Assembly: GCA_000496215.1 (NCBI GenBank)
Contig: KI543216.1
Coordinates: 1 to 17,733 of the forward strand
DNA length: 17,733 bases
Reading direction: 5' to 3'
Source: an uncultured archaeon A07HN63
GTDB lineage: Archaea > Halobacteriota > Halobacteria > Halobacteriales > Haloferacaceae
This document shows positions 6,892-13,239 of the stretch, in pieces; the stretch's first letter is position 1; the number at the start of each line of letters is the position of its first letter. Both the position numbers and the translations under genes were made by a program. The notes beneath the pieces were generated by a model, which worked only from the letters and a program-made list of their open reading frames with translations, ran no database searches and was not told the DNA's origin.

Positions 6892-6928
6892 GGGTAGGGG
6901 TGGGGAACCAAGGCCCGCTGCCTCGGTT
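6892..6928 (+). repeat. hairpin repeat copy B
   Basis: The same arms AACCAAGGC (6906-6914) and GCCTCGGTT (6920-6928) flank a different 5-base loop CCGCT. The leader GGGTAGGGG is separated from the arm by extra bases, and another CAGGGTAGG word lies at 6875-6883. Confidence 0.7.
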
Positions 6929-6945
6929 CGCGCAAAGTGTGCCGG

Positions 6946-6978
6946 GTGCCTGCAAGAGTAACCGGCGCGTGCAGGCAC
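6946..6978. repeat. perfect 9-bp inverted repeat
   Basis: GTGCCTGCA (6946-6954) and TGCAGGCAC (6970-6978) are exact reverse complements around a 15-base loop. It lies 17 bases after hairpin copy B. No T-run follows, so a simple terminator is unlikely; an RNA stem or a protein-binding site is possible. Confidence 0.6.
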
Positions 6979-7171
6979 TACCAGTTGGTTGGCGAGTATC
7001 AGTGTTAAATCCAGCCCTAAGATTATTTAGACTGATAACTGAAGCCGAGAGAGAACGCTGCTGTCGCTGCGTGTTGATCACACCGTCGGCGCTGTCGGAT
7101 GGAGCGTCAGTAATCACCGGGCCGCAGGCCAGCCAGCGTAGCTATCGCTCATCGGTTCAGAACCACGGAAA

Positions 7172-7204
7172 GGGTAGGTAACCAAGGGCATCGGTGCCTC
7201 GGTT
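7172..7204 (+). repeat. hairpin repeat copy C
   Basis: GGGTAGGT, AACCAAGGGC (7180-7189), loop ATCGGT, then GCCTCGGTT (7196-7204). An extra G in the left arm would be bulged out. The following TCAGTGTTGAACA (7206-7218) is shared with copy D. Confidence 0.7.
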
Positions 7205-7460
7205 GTCAGTGTTGAACATGCGGCCTGTAGCTGCGACCAGCACCCACAGGCTATCTGTATATCAGTGGGAAGATGGTAATAAAAATACGCCAGCAGCTAT
7301 CAGATTTGATTTCTAGATAGCGGCCGGGATGGTTTTCCTGCGAGTATCAGTCAACTGTATACCAATGATCTCGATTCTGGGGGCGTATACCGGCCCATAT
7401 CGATGTTACAGGAGGCCGTTATGTTTAATAGGTATGAATAACAATTTGCATATACCGTCT

Positions 7461-7487
7461 GGTGCCTCGGTTTCAATGTTGAACACG
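7461..7487 (+). repeat. hairpin repeat copy D (3' half only)
   Basis: GGTGCCTCGGTT (7461-7472) followed by TCAATGTTGAACACG matches the right arm and downstream part of copy C. The left arm is absent. This shows that the repeated unit extends beyond the hairpin. Confidence 0.55.
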
Positions 7488-7730
7488 GATTGCGGCTGAC
7501 GGCACCGGACGGTGCCGGTTCAATGTCTCAGTTTATCAGACGACTACTCGGTGGTGTATCCAGCCTATGGTTCAGTTCAACTGTTGCCGTCCCGTTCGGG
7601 GCAGCGACGCTCGAACCAGTCCGAATCGATACCGGGAAGAATACTCCCTATCGGGTGACGGTGGATCAGCATCTAGTCGATCCGGCAGGCGATCCGCCGG
7701 TTTGAGTGGGCGGGTCCAGCCGACCGGGGC

Positions 7731-8081
7731 TCAGACCATATGGAGTTCGTACCCCTCGTCGACGAGTGCCGCCGTGTCGGGACGGTGCTCCGTGTCCTCG
7801 ATCTCGAACCCCTCGGCTTCGACGGCGTCGACGACCTCCATCACGGTCGCACAGTGATCACAGACGCCGGCGATGAGGCCGCTGTCCTTGGCTCCCTCGT
7901 AGGCGTCGACCGCCGGCGGGGCGCGGTCCTCGATGCCGTCGAAGAAGTTGGTCGCCGCGCCGTCAAAGTAGACCACAACCTCGTGGCCGTCGGCATCCAG
8001 TTGCTGAGCGTAGGTGAGCGGATTGGCGAACTTGCCGGGGTTGTCCGGAGACGACAGCAGCAGGAAGGCGTGTTTTGCCAT
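7731..8081 (-). CDS. DsrE-family protein
   Basis: The product has 116 residues with the small alpha/beta fold of the DsrE/DsrF sulfur-relay superfamily: an N-terminal strand KHAFLLLSSP, then HEVVVYFDGAATNFF at 33-47, and a late motif GVCDHCATVMEV with C74 and C77. Related proteins carry sulfur or sit in sulfur-transfer complexes, but haloarchaeal members are mostly uncharacterised and the target here is unknown. I chose the ATG at 8081 (MAKHAF) because the upstream extension MTAHRTPD is unlike the family. No TusB or TusD partner is adjacent. Confidence 0.7.
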   Translation of the reverse strand: MAKHAFLLLSSPDNPGKFANPLTYAQQLDADGHEVVVYFDGAATNFFDGIEDRAPPAVDAYEGAKDSGLIAGVCDHCATVMEVVDAVEAEGFEIEDTEHRPDTAALVDEGYELHMV

Positions 8082-8167
8082 ATCCGGAGTTCGGTGGGCT
8101 GTCAAATAGCTGTGGGGGTCTCCGGGCCGGCGTCCAGGGTTGCGTCGTCAGGTCGAGTGTCCGTCAG

Positions 8168-8671
8168 TTACCCGTCCCAGTCCGGTGGCGACCGATGATA
8201 GCGGAGATACCACGCGAGCGCCGCCGCCACGAGCGCGACGAGTGCCGGCCAGCGATCAGTGGAGACGAACAGCCCGTTGAATCGTGGACGGAACGCGATC
8301 AGCGGCCACAGCACCGGTTTCATCCGGCCCGACGGGAACCACAACAGCGCGTCGAGAAACAGATGCGAGCCGGCCCCCACAGCGAGCAACCCGAAGACCC
8401 GCCTGCGGTCAAGGCTCGCACCAGCACAACCCCGATCAGCACCGCCGCGAGCGTCCCGCCGACGGTGTGGAGGCCAACCCAGTCGACCGGCAGACCGAGC
8501 CACCGTTCGACCTGCCACGAGGGCACGAGGAGTCTGATCTTCGCCAGATCGGGAATAAACTGCACCCATCATACAGACCGTCACGAACGGCGGCGTCAGC
8601 CAGCGATAGCGGTAGGAGAGTGCGACCGCGAGCACTTAGCCGACAGGCGCGTGGGTCAGTAGCTCCAGCGT
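8168..8671 (-). pseudogene. broken membrane-bound metal-dependent hydrolase-like gene
   Basis: Joining frames recovers a coherent protein: LELLTHAPVG, a TAA stop at 8638-8636, then VLAVALSYRYRWLTPPFVTV with MMGAV, then IPDLAKIRLLVPSWQVERWL in another frame, then FGLLAVGAGSHLFLDALLWF back in the first frame to the TAA at 8170-8168. One extra base near 8556 and one missing base near 8412 shift the frame; the apparent start codon at 8671-8669 is ACG. The PDL and SHLFLDALLW motifs with hydrophobic helices resemble DUF457/YdjM-type membrane 'metal-dependent hydrolases'. The length of about 167 residues is normal once repaired. Four lesions favour a true pseudogene, but the paired indels could be sequence error. 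Confidence 0.65.
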
Positions 8672-8731
8672 TGCTCGTAAGTCGAGTCACTGCCGCCGCC
8701 GGTTTTGGCGTTCCGGTCGCCGCCGAAGAGA

Positions 8732-8739
8732 AACTATTA
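8732..8739 (+). promoter_or_regulatory. TATA-like box before the PhyH gene
   Basis: AACTATTA is centred about 30 bases before the ATG at 8766 and stands out in a GC-rich region. It fits a leaderless archaeal promoter. Confidence 0.5.
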
Positions 8740-8765
8740 GAGGTCGATACCACCACGTACTCGGT

Positions 8766-9551
8766 ATGCAACTCTCCGACGCGCAGTTCGAGCAGTACCA
8801 GACCGACGGCTATCTTCTCGTCGAGGACGCGCTTGCACAGGACACGGTCGAACAGACGACCGACCGCCTCCGCGAGTACACCCACGGCAACCGCGAGCCC
8901 GAGACCTTCGAATCGCAGATCGAGCCACGCGTCGAGCGCGGCGAGCTCGACGTCGAGGAGGAGGGCGACGCTGTCCGGAAGTTCGAGGGGCTCGGCATGG
9001 TCGAATCCGACGACGTGTTCGGCGACATCGCCAACCACGACACGATCACGGCGGTCGCCGAACAGCTACTCGGCGAGCATCTCAAACTCCTGCGCAGCGC
9101 AGCGATGTTCAAGCCGCCGTCGGTTGGCAGCGAGAAGGGCCTCCATCAGGACGCCGCCTACTACCCGATCCAGCCGCGGGATCACCTCACCGTCTGGGTC
9201 GCCCTCGACGAGGCGACGCCCGAAAACGGCTGTATGACCGTGATCCCAGGGGCGCACAGGGACGGCCTGCTGGATCACGAGGCCGACGAGTACGAGACGG
9301 ATATCGTGATCAACGACACCGGGTACGACGAGAGCGACCTCGTCGAACTCCCGATGGAGGCCGGCGACGCGCTGTTCACCCACTGTCTCGTCCCGCACTA
9401 CACCGCGCCGAACACGACCGATGACTGGCGGCGCGCGCTCATCATGTCCTACATGGACTCGCGCTCGCGCTTCACCAAGCCCGACGAGGAACTCGAACCG
9501 TGGGTCGATTCCGTCCACATTCAGGGCGAGGAGTTCCCCGGCTGCGTGTGA
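8766..9551 (+). CDS. phytanoyl-CoA dioxygenase (PhyH) family protein
   Basis: This 261-residue protein has the Fe(II)/2-oxoglutarate dioxygenase fold of the PhyH family. The iron ligands are visible as HQD (H127, D129) and the distal His in PHYTAPN (H211); R222 or R223 in WRRALIMSY should bind 2-oxoglutarate. Other family features are the N-terminal FEQYQTDGYLLVEDAL, VWVALDEATPENGCMTVIPGAH at 143-164 and GDALFTH at 200-206. Length is normal. The substrate cannot be told from sequence; family members hydroxylate lipids, ectoine or secondary metabolites. It appears to be a single-gene unit with its own promoter. Confidence 0.85.
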   Translation: MQLSDAQFEQYQTDGYLLVEDALAQDTVEQTTDRLREYTHGNREPETFESQIEPRVERGELDVEEEGDAVRKFEGLGMVESDDVFGDIANHDTITAVAEQLLGEHLKLLRSAAMFKPPSVGSEKGLHQDAAYYPIQPRDHLTVWVALDEATPENGCMTVIPGAHRDGLLDHEADEYETDIVINDTGYDESDLVELPMEAGDALFTHCLVPHYTAPNTTDDWRRALIMSYMDSRSRFTKPDEELEPWVDSVHIQGEEFPGCV

Positions 9552-9591
9552 GGAGTGGCCGTCGTCACACGGCCAGCAACTGGCTGGATAG

Positions 9592-9599
9592 ATACAAAT
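9592..9599 (+). promoter_or_regulatory. TATA-like box before the zinc-ribbon gene
   Basis: ATACAAAT is centred about 28 bases before the GTG at 9623. This spacing supports that GTG as the start and a leaderless transcript. Confidence 0.45.
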
Positions 9600-9622
9600 G
9601 GCTCGCGCCGCAAGGAGCGCTC

Positions 9623-10048
9623 GTGTCGACCCCACCATCCGACCCTGACGAGCCGCCGGCTGCTGACGAGGAGCCGGTCGACAACACCCCGACCGTCACC
9701 TGTGACCGCTGTGACCGGGAGTGGGAGTTAGAGTACGAACTCGACGCGCTGTACGCCGGCAATCAGGCCTTCGAACAGTTCGCGCTCGACCACGAACGCC
9801 ATACCGGCCACTTTCCCGACGGTGTCACCCCGTGGGTCGTCAACTGCCAGCAGTGTCCCGACGGCGAGCGATTTCTCGACGAGCGGCCAGCGCGGCGGTG
9901 GGCCGAAACCCACGCTCGCCACACGCGTCACGACGTACGGATCCAGCACGCAGATGACGACAGCGAGACGGCGATCAACACCGTCGTCGAGGCGACAGGC
10001 GACCCAGAGTCGCCGGACCAACCGGCGGACGGAGAGGCCGACGAGTAG
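9623..10048 (+). CDS. small CxxC/CxxC zinc-binding protein
   Basis: The product has 141 residues. After a disordered acidic N-terminus come CDRC (27-30) and CQQC (75-78), likely one zinc site, with a helical stretch between them that contains several His (FALDHERHTGH). The C-terminus is again acidic and disordered (residues about 113-141). The GTG at 9623 was chosen over the open frame to 9500, which overlaps the PhyH gene and would add a basic leader. The family is not recognised; small zinc-finger proteins of this type are common in haloarchaea and mostly of unknown role. Confidence 0.65.
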   Translation: MSTPPSDPDEPPAADEEPVDNTPTVTCDRCDREWELEYELDALYAGNQAFEQFALDHERHTGHFPDGVTPWVVNCQQCPDGERFLDERPARRWAETHARHTRHDVRIQHADDDSETAINTVVEATGDPESPDQPADGEADE

Positions 10049-10084
10049 CCGACTGTCGAAGGACTCCTGTCCACATGGCGGTCG

Positions 10085-10510
10085 TCAGGCGTCCAGTTCG
10101 AGTACCTCGACGAGGTGACCGTCTGGATCACGCAGAAAACAGATTGTCGTCCCGGTGTCGGTCGTCTGTGGCTCGCTGATCGTCTCGACATCCGCCGGGA
10201 TCGAATCGTAGAAGTCGTCGATATCGTCGACTTCGACACCGAGATGCGTTGCGCCCGGTTCGTTGAGGTCGGCCGTCGGTCGATCCTCGCCCACAGGTTC
10301 GTAGGCGACGAGTTCGAGTCGAATTGAGCCGAGATCAAGGTGGGCGAACCGTGCGCTCGCGCCGTCGATACCGACGCCGGTTGCGAAGGCGTCGCCGGCG
10401 ACGCTGAACTCCGCAACGACTGAGCAATCGAAGACGGACTGATAGAACTCGACGGCGCTTTCGAGATCGCTGACGGTGAGCCCGACGTGGTGGGCGGTTG
10501 AGGCTGCCAT
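10085..10510 (-). CDS. VOC-superfamily (glyoxalase-like) protein
   Basis: The product has 141 residues made of two beta-alpha-beta-beta-beta modules. Likely metal ligands are all present: H8 in HHVGLTVSDL, E66 in RLELVAY, H89 in THLGVEVDD and E135 in GHLVEVLELD. The ending FLRDPDGHLVEVLEL is the usual VOC C-terminus. Such proteins include lactoylglutathione lyases, methylmalonyl-CoA epimerases and dioxygenases, and the substrate cannot be assigned. The start at 10510 (MAASTAHHVG) was chosen over a 9-residue extension to 10537. It converges with the zinc-binding gene and lies 52 bases beyond the end of the orphan gene on the same strand. Confidence 0.8.
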   Translation of the reverse strand: MAASTAHHVGLTVSDLESAVEFYQSVFDCSVVAEFSVAGDAFATGVGIDGASARFAHLDLGSIRLELVAYEPVGEDRPTADLNEPGATHLGVEVDDIDDFYDSIPADVETISEPQTTDTGTTICFLRDPDGHLVEVLELDA

Positions 10511-10562
10511 ACAATCACTGCGGGCGGCCGGTATCAAAACGCTTCGAAGCGGCGCGACCGAC

Positions 10563-10970
10563 TCAGGATTCCGAAATCGGGCGCAGCGTCACCGACAGCT
10601 CGTGCGCAGCGACGGCCTCAGCCAGCCGCTCGGCACGGCGAGTGCGCGGGGTTGGGCGATCACGGTCGGCGATCTCGCAAAAGGCGTCGGCGACGAGTTG
10701 CCAGTCGGCGTCGTCGAACCCATCAGCGGGATGCAATGCCGGAATGGCCTCGTCGCTTGCGTCGTCGGCCGCGGTCGGGCCCCAGTCGTCGTCGATGGCG
10801 AAGACGTACTCGGCGGGATCGATATCGCAGTTCCGACAGATCGTCTCCAGCAGGTGCCAGCCGCGCTGGGCGTCCCGAGAGTCGTCGTCGGGATGGAAGC
10901 GATCGGCGAGCCCCTCGACGACGATGAGCCAGTCCTGGACGGCCCAGTCGGTTGGTGGATCGGCCGCCAT
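10563..10970 (-). CDS. hypothetical protein downstream of pitA
   Basis: The product has 135 residues, is acidic and Trp-rich, begins MAADPPTDWAVQDWLIVVEGLADRF, and contains CRNC (45-48) and AIDDDWGP. I do not recognise a family and see no membrane segment. It starts only 2 bases after the pitA stop on the same strand, so the two genes are very likely cotranscribed and may work together. The CRNC pair could bind a metal, but no second pair is present. Confidence 0.65.
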   Translation of the reverse strand: MAADPPTDWAVQDWLIVVEGLADRFHPDDDSRDAQRGWHLLETICRNCDIDPAEYVFAIDDDWGPTAADDASDEAIPALHPADGFDDADWQLVADAFCEIADRDRPTPRTRRAERLAEAVAAHELSVTLRPISES

Positions 10971-10972
10971 CG

Positions 10973-12526
10973 TCAGGCGAGGAAGACGTGTCGCGGGCGG
11001 TCGGCGAGCACGTCACGACCCCACTCGACGGTATTCTGGAAATCGTCGGAGCGGAAGAAGCCCATCGCGTCCGCCTTCGACTCCCACTGACTGGCGATGA
11101 ACATGTCGTCCTCGTCTTCCTCGTTGACCATCAGATCGGTCTCAAGATGGCCGTCCATCTCGGCGAGGACACCGCCGACGGTGTCGAACTTGTCGACGAA
11201 ATCCTCGCGGTGTTCGGATTTGACGGTGTAGAACATGCCCATCGTGCCGAACCCGCTCGCCTCGCCGGCGCGCTCGACGATGCCCGGCAGCTCCGAGAGG
11301 AAGCCGGCGGCGGTGTCGGCCGCGCTCGCGGTGTCCCAGATCGAGACGACAGCCGAGCGATCACGGTCGGCCGCCGCGTAGACCGCCGTTTTGACGTGGG
11401 TGTCGTAATGCTCGAAGTTGCCGCGCAGGCCGTCGACCTCCTCGAACAGCTCGTCGGTGTCGGCCTCGGAGTAGAGCACAGTCGCAAACACGTCCTCGCC
11501 GTGTGGCTGGCCGGCGTAGATGTCGAGGTCCGCGAGTTCACCGCGAATCGATTCCTCCTCGTCGCCATCGCCGTCGTGGTGACCGCCATCATCGCCGTCA
11601 TGGTGGTCGCCACCATCGCCGTCGTGATGGCCGTCGCCACCGTGGTGGTCACCCTCGCTGTGCTGCTGTCCGTCGCCAGTGTCGGCGTGGGCGTCGCCGC
11701 GGTGGCCGCCCGATTCGCCGTGTGGATGGCCGGCAGCGTCGTCGCCGGTCGGGACCGTGTCGCCGCGCATGAACGCCAGCAGGTCGTGGGGCGGGAACCG
11801 GCGACCGATGTAGAAGGAGCCGAATTCGCCGTACTTCGAGGTGGCCTCGTCGAACCGCATCTCGTAGACGATATCCTTGATGTCGGTCGGGTCCTCGCCG
11901 AACAGGGTGACGCTCCACTCGTAGTCGTCGAAGCCGACCGAGGAGGCGATGATCTGATCGATATCGCCGGCATACCCCTTGCCGGTGCCGCCGTGCTCGC
12001 TCATCATGTCGGCCCGCTCGTCGAACGGCAGCGTGTACCAGTTGTGTTCCTCGCCGCGGCGTTTGCTCATCGGGTAGACACAGACGTACTCGTCGTCAGG
12101 GATGTCGGGTTTGAGCTTCCCCTCGATGTAGCGGCGCAGGCCCTCGTCGACCTCGTCGTCGGTGAAGTAGGCGTCGGAGACGTAGCCCGAGACCTCCGTC
12201 ACGGAGACGTAGGAGGTCGGCTGGGTGGTGTAGCCGGCGAAACTCGTTCGCTCGAAATTGCGTTCGGCCGCCGAGAGGGCGTCGAGCGTCGGCCGGAGAT
12301 GCATGATGAGCAGGTCGGCCTTGTGGCCGAGCATCGAGAACACGGCCGAGGCACCCTCGCCGTCGGGGACATCGGCAACCGACTCGTGGGCTTCGAGATG
12401 CTCGCGGGCCTCGCGGGCCGCCCGCTCGCGGTCGTGATCGGGCGCGTCTCGCCACGCGTCCCAGTCGATCCGCCGGAAGTCGTGGAGCACGTACCAGCCT
12501 TCGTCTGTTTGCGGGACTTCGACCAT
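10973..12526 (-). CDS. pitA: PitA: chlorite dismutase/coproheme decarboxylase-like domain fused to ABM domain
   Basis: The protein has 517 residues. Residues 1-255 are a chlorite-dismutase/HemQ-type domain. The coproheme decarboxylase signature is kept: Y151-P-M153 in VYPMSKRRGEEHNWYTLP, the proximal H178 in SEHGGTGKGYAG, and SVGFDDYEWSVTLFGEDP at 196-213. Residues about 262-326 are a Gly/Asp/His-rich linker with many HHDGD-like units. Residues about 330-517 are an antibiotic-biosynthesis-monooxygenase-like (dimeric alpha-beta barrel) region. This arrangement matches Haloferax volcanii PitA, described as a Cld-ABM fusion. A role in heme synthesis or binding is inferred from the motif; the His-rich linker may bind metal. 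The orphan gene at 10563-10970 follows by 2 bases. Confidence 0.88.
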   Translation of the reverse strand: MVEVPQTDEGWYVLHDFRRIDWDAWRDAPDHDRERAAREAREHLEAHESVADVPDGEGASAVFSMLGHKADLLIMHLRPTLDALSAAERNFERTSFAGYTTQPTSYVSVTEVSGYVSDAYFTDDEVDEGLRRYIEGKLKPDIPDDEYVCVYPMSKRRGEEHNWYTLPFDERADMMSEHGGTGKGYAGDIDQIIASSVGFDDYEWSVTLFGEDPTDIKDIVYEMRFDEATSKYGEFGSFYIGRRFPPHDLLAFMRGDTVPTGDDAAGHPHGESGGHRGDAHADTGDGQQHSEGDHHGGDGHHDGDGGDHHDGDDGGHHDGDGDEEESIRGELADLDIYAGQPHGEDVFATVLYSEADTDELFEEVDGLRGNFEHYDTHVKTAVYAAADRDRSAVVSIWDTASAADTAAGFLSELPGIVERAGEASGFGTMGMFYTVKSEHREDFVDKFDTVGGVLAEMDGHLETDLMVNEEDEDDMFIASQWESKADAMGFFRSDDFQNTVEWGRDVLADRPRHVFLA

Positions 12527-12650
12527 AGGCCTGTTTCGCCGTGGGAGGGTTTGGGGTTTTCGCGTCTGCCTATCGACTGGGAACGTGGCCGAAAATCAAC
12601 GCAGCGCATACCGAAGACGGCGAACCAGGGAGGCCGACGTGATGAGAATC

Positions 12651-12679
12651 CGTGCGAGAGACGCCCTGAATCTCGCACG
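12651..12679. repeat. perfect 9-bp inverted repeat upstream of lipoprotein gene
   Basis: CGTGCGAGA (12651-12659) and TCTCGCACG (12671-12679) pair exactly around an 11-base loop. It lies in the 213-base region between the divergent pitA and lipoprotein starts, about 60 bases before the ATG at 12740, so an operator or RNA leader structure is possible. Confidence 0.5.
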
Positions 12680-12739
12680 CCAACCAGTAACGATTTCCGC
12701 CATCTGGTCATTGGGTCGCCCACCAGAGAGACAGAACGT

Positions 12740-13084
12740 ATGCAACGGAGAACGCTACTGAAACAGGGTGTTGCCTCGCTGAGTGCAGTAGCCCTCTGTA
12801 GCGGTTGCTCTGGAGTATCCCCACCAACGGAGGCAATCTTCAGAGTCGAATACCTTGGAGACTGGTCCGGAGCGTACGGGGAACCCGGTAACATGCGGTC
12901 GGTCTCCGGCACTGGATCTGACGCATATATTATCAGAGATCCGTCGACTGTCAGAGGAAAAGCACAGAAACGTGATCAAGGTTCAGGGCCACTCACTGTT
13001 TCGATTTTGGTGGACGGTGAAACAGTTGCGGAGTCGGTCACGTCGTCACCATCTGCTGTTGCGCGGGTGTCTCACTCGTTCTAG
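12740..13084 (+). CDS. small secreted lipoprotein, function unknown
   Basis: The product has 114 residues. The N-terminus MQRRTLLKQGVASLSAVALC is a twin-arginine signal (QRRTLLK) with a cysteine-rich lipobox; C23 (CSGC) or C20 would carry the lipid. The mature part is Ser/Thr/Gly-rich and beta-like (VEYLGDWSGAYG, LTVSILVDGETVAESVTSS), suggesting an immunoglobulin-like or beta-sandwich domain on the cell surface. No family is recognised. It is the end of a much longer open frame antisense to pitA; only this part, from the ATG at 12740, has a believable signal peptide. It is AT-richer than its neighbours. The 155 bases that follow hold no gene. Confidence 0.65.
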   Translation: MQRRTLLKQGVASLSAVALCSGCSGVSPPTEAIFRVEYLGDWSGAYGEPGNMRSVSGTGSDAYIIRDPSTVRGKAQKRDQGSGPLTVSILVDGETVAESVTSSPSAVARVSHSF

Positions 13085-13239
13085 ACAGTACCGACAAGCC
13101 AGACTAATTCGCCGGGATGTAGACACAGCCAACGTACGGGCTGCGGTATACGGGCGCCGCATCTCACACACCAACCAGTAGTGTTACTACCAATCTAGTC
13201 GGTGGTTCGCTCAGTCAGCGAAGAGCCAGCAGCCGCGAC

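Larger units (their letters stand above)
6620..7730. other. 1.1-kb AT-richer intergenic region without a convincing gene
   Basis: Open frames here are short and read through repeat elements in different frames, so I call none of them. The region holds three full copies and one partial copy of a hairpin repeat (6729, 6892, 7172, 7461), a 9-bp perfect hairpin at 6946-6978, a 12-bp direct repeat GCGAGTATCAGT at 6992-7003 and 7340-7351, and a small palindrome GGCACCGGACGGTGCC at 7501-7516. Several TATA-like words (for example 6710-6718 and 7449-7454) could drive small RNAs. The lower GC content compared with flanking genes and the position downstream of a tRNA suggest inserted or remnant DNA. Confidence 0.6.

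Noticed and set aside
6689..7181. Overlapping open frames across hairpin copies A and B
   Set aside because: The repeats are read in different frames and composition is Arg/Ser-rich rather than acidic, unlike genuine proteins of this genome.
6729..7487. CRISPR array
   Set aside because: Only three to four copies, with spacing of 163 to 289 bases instead of 30-40-base spacers, internally hairpinned and imperfect, and no cas genes in the window.
7490..7705. 71-residue frame (or 61 residues from the ATG at 7522)
   Set aside because: No recognisable family, a TTG start for the longer form and no clear promoter. The hydrophobic patch is too weak to call a membrane protein.
10952..12739. Very long plus-strand open frame opposite pitA
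   Set aside because: It mirrors pitA in a GC-rich genome where antisense frames rarely meet stops; the translation is Val/Gly/Arg-rich without domains. Only the part from 12740, with a signal peptide, is kept.
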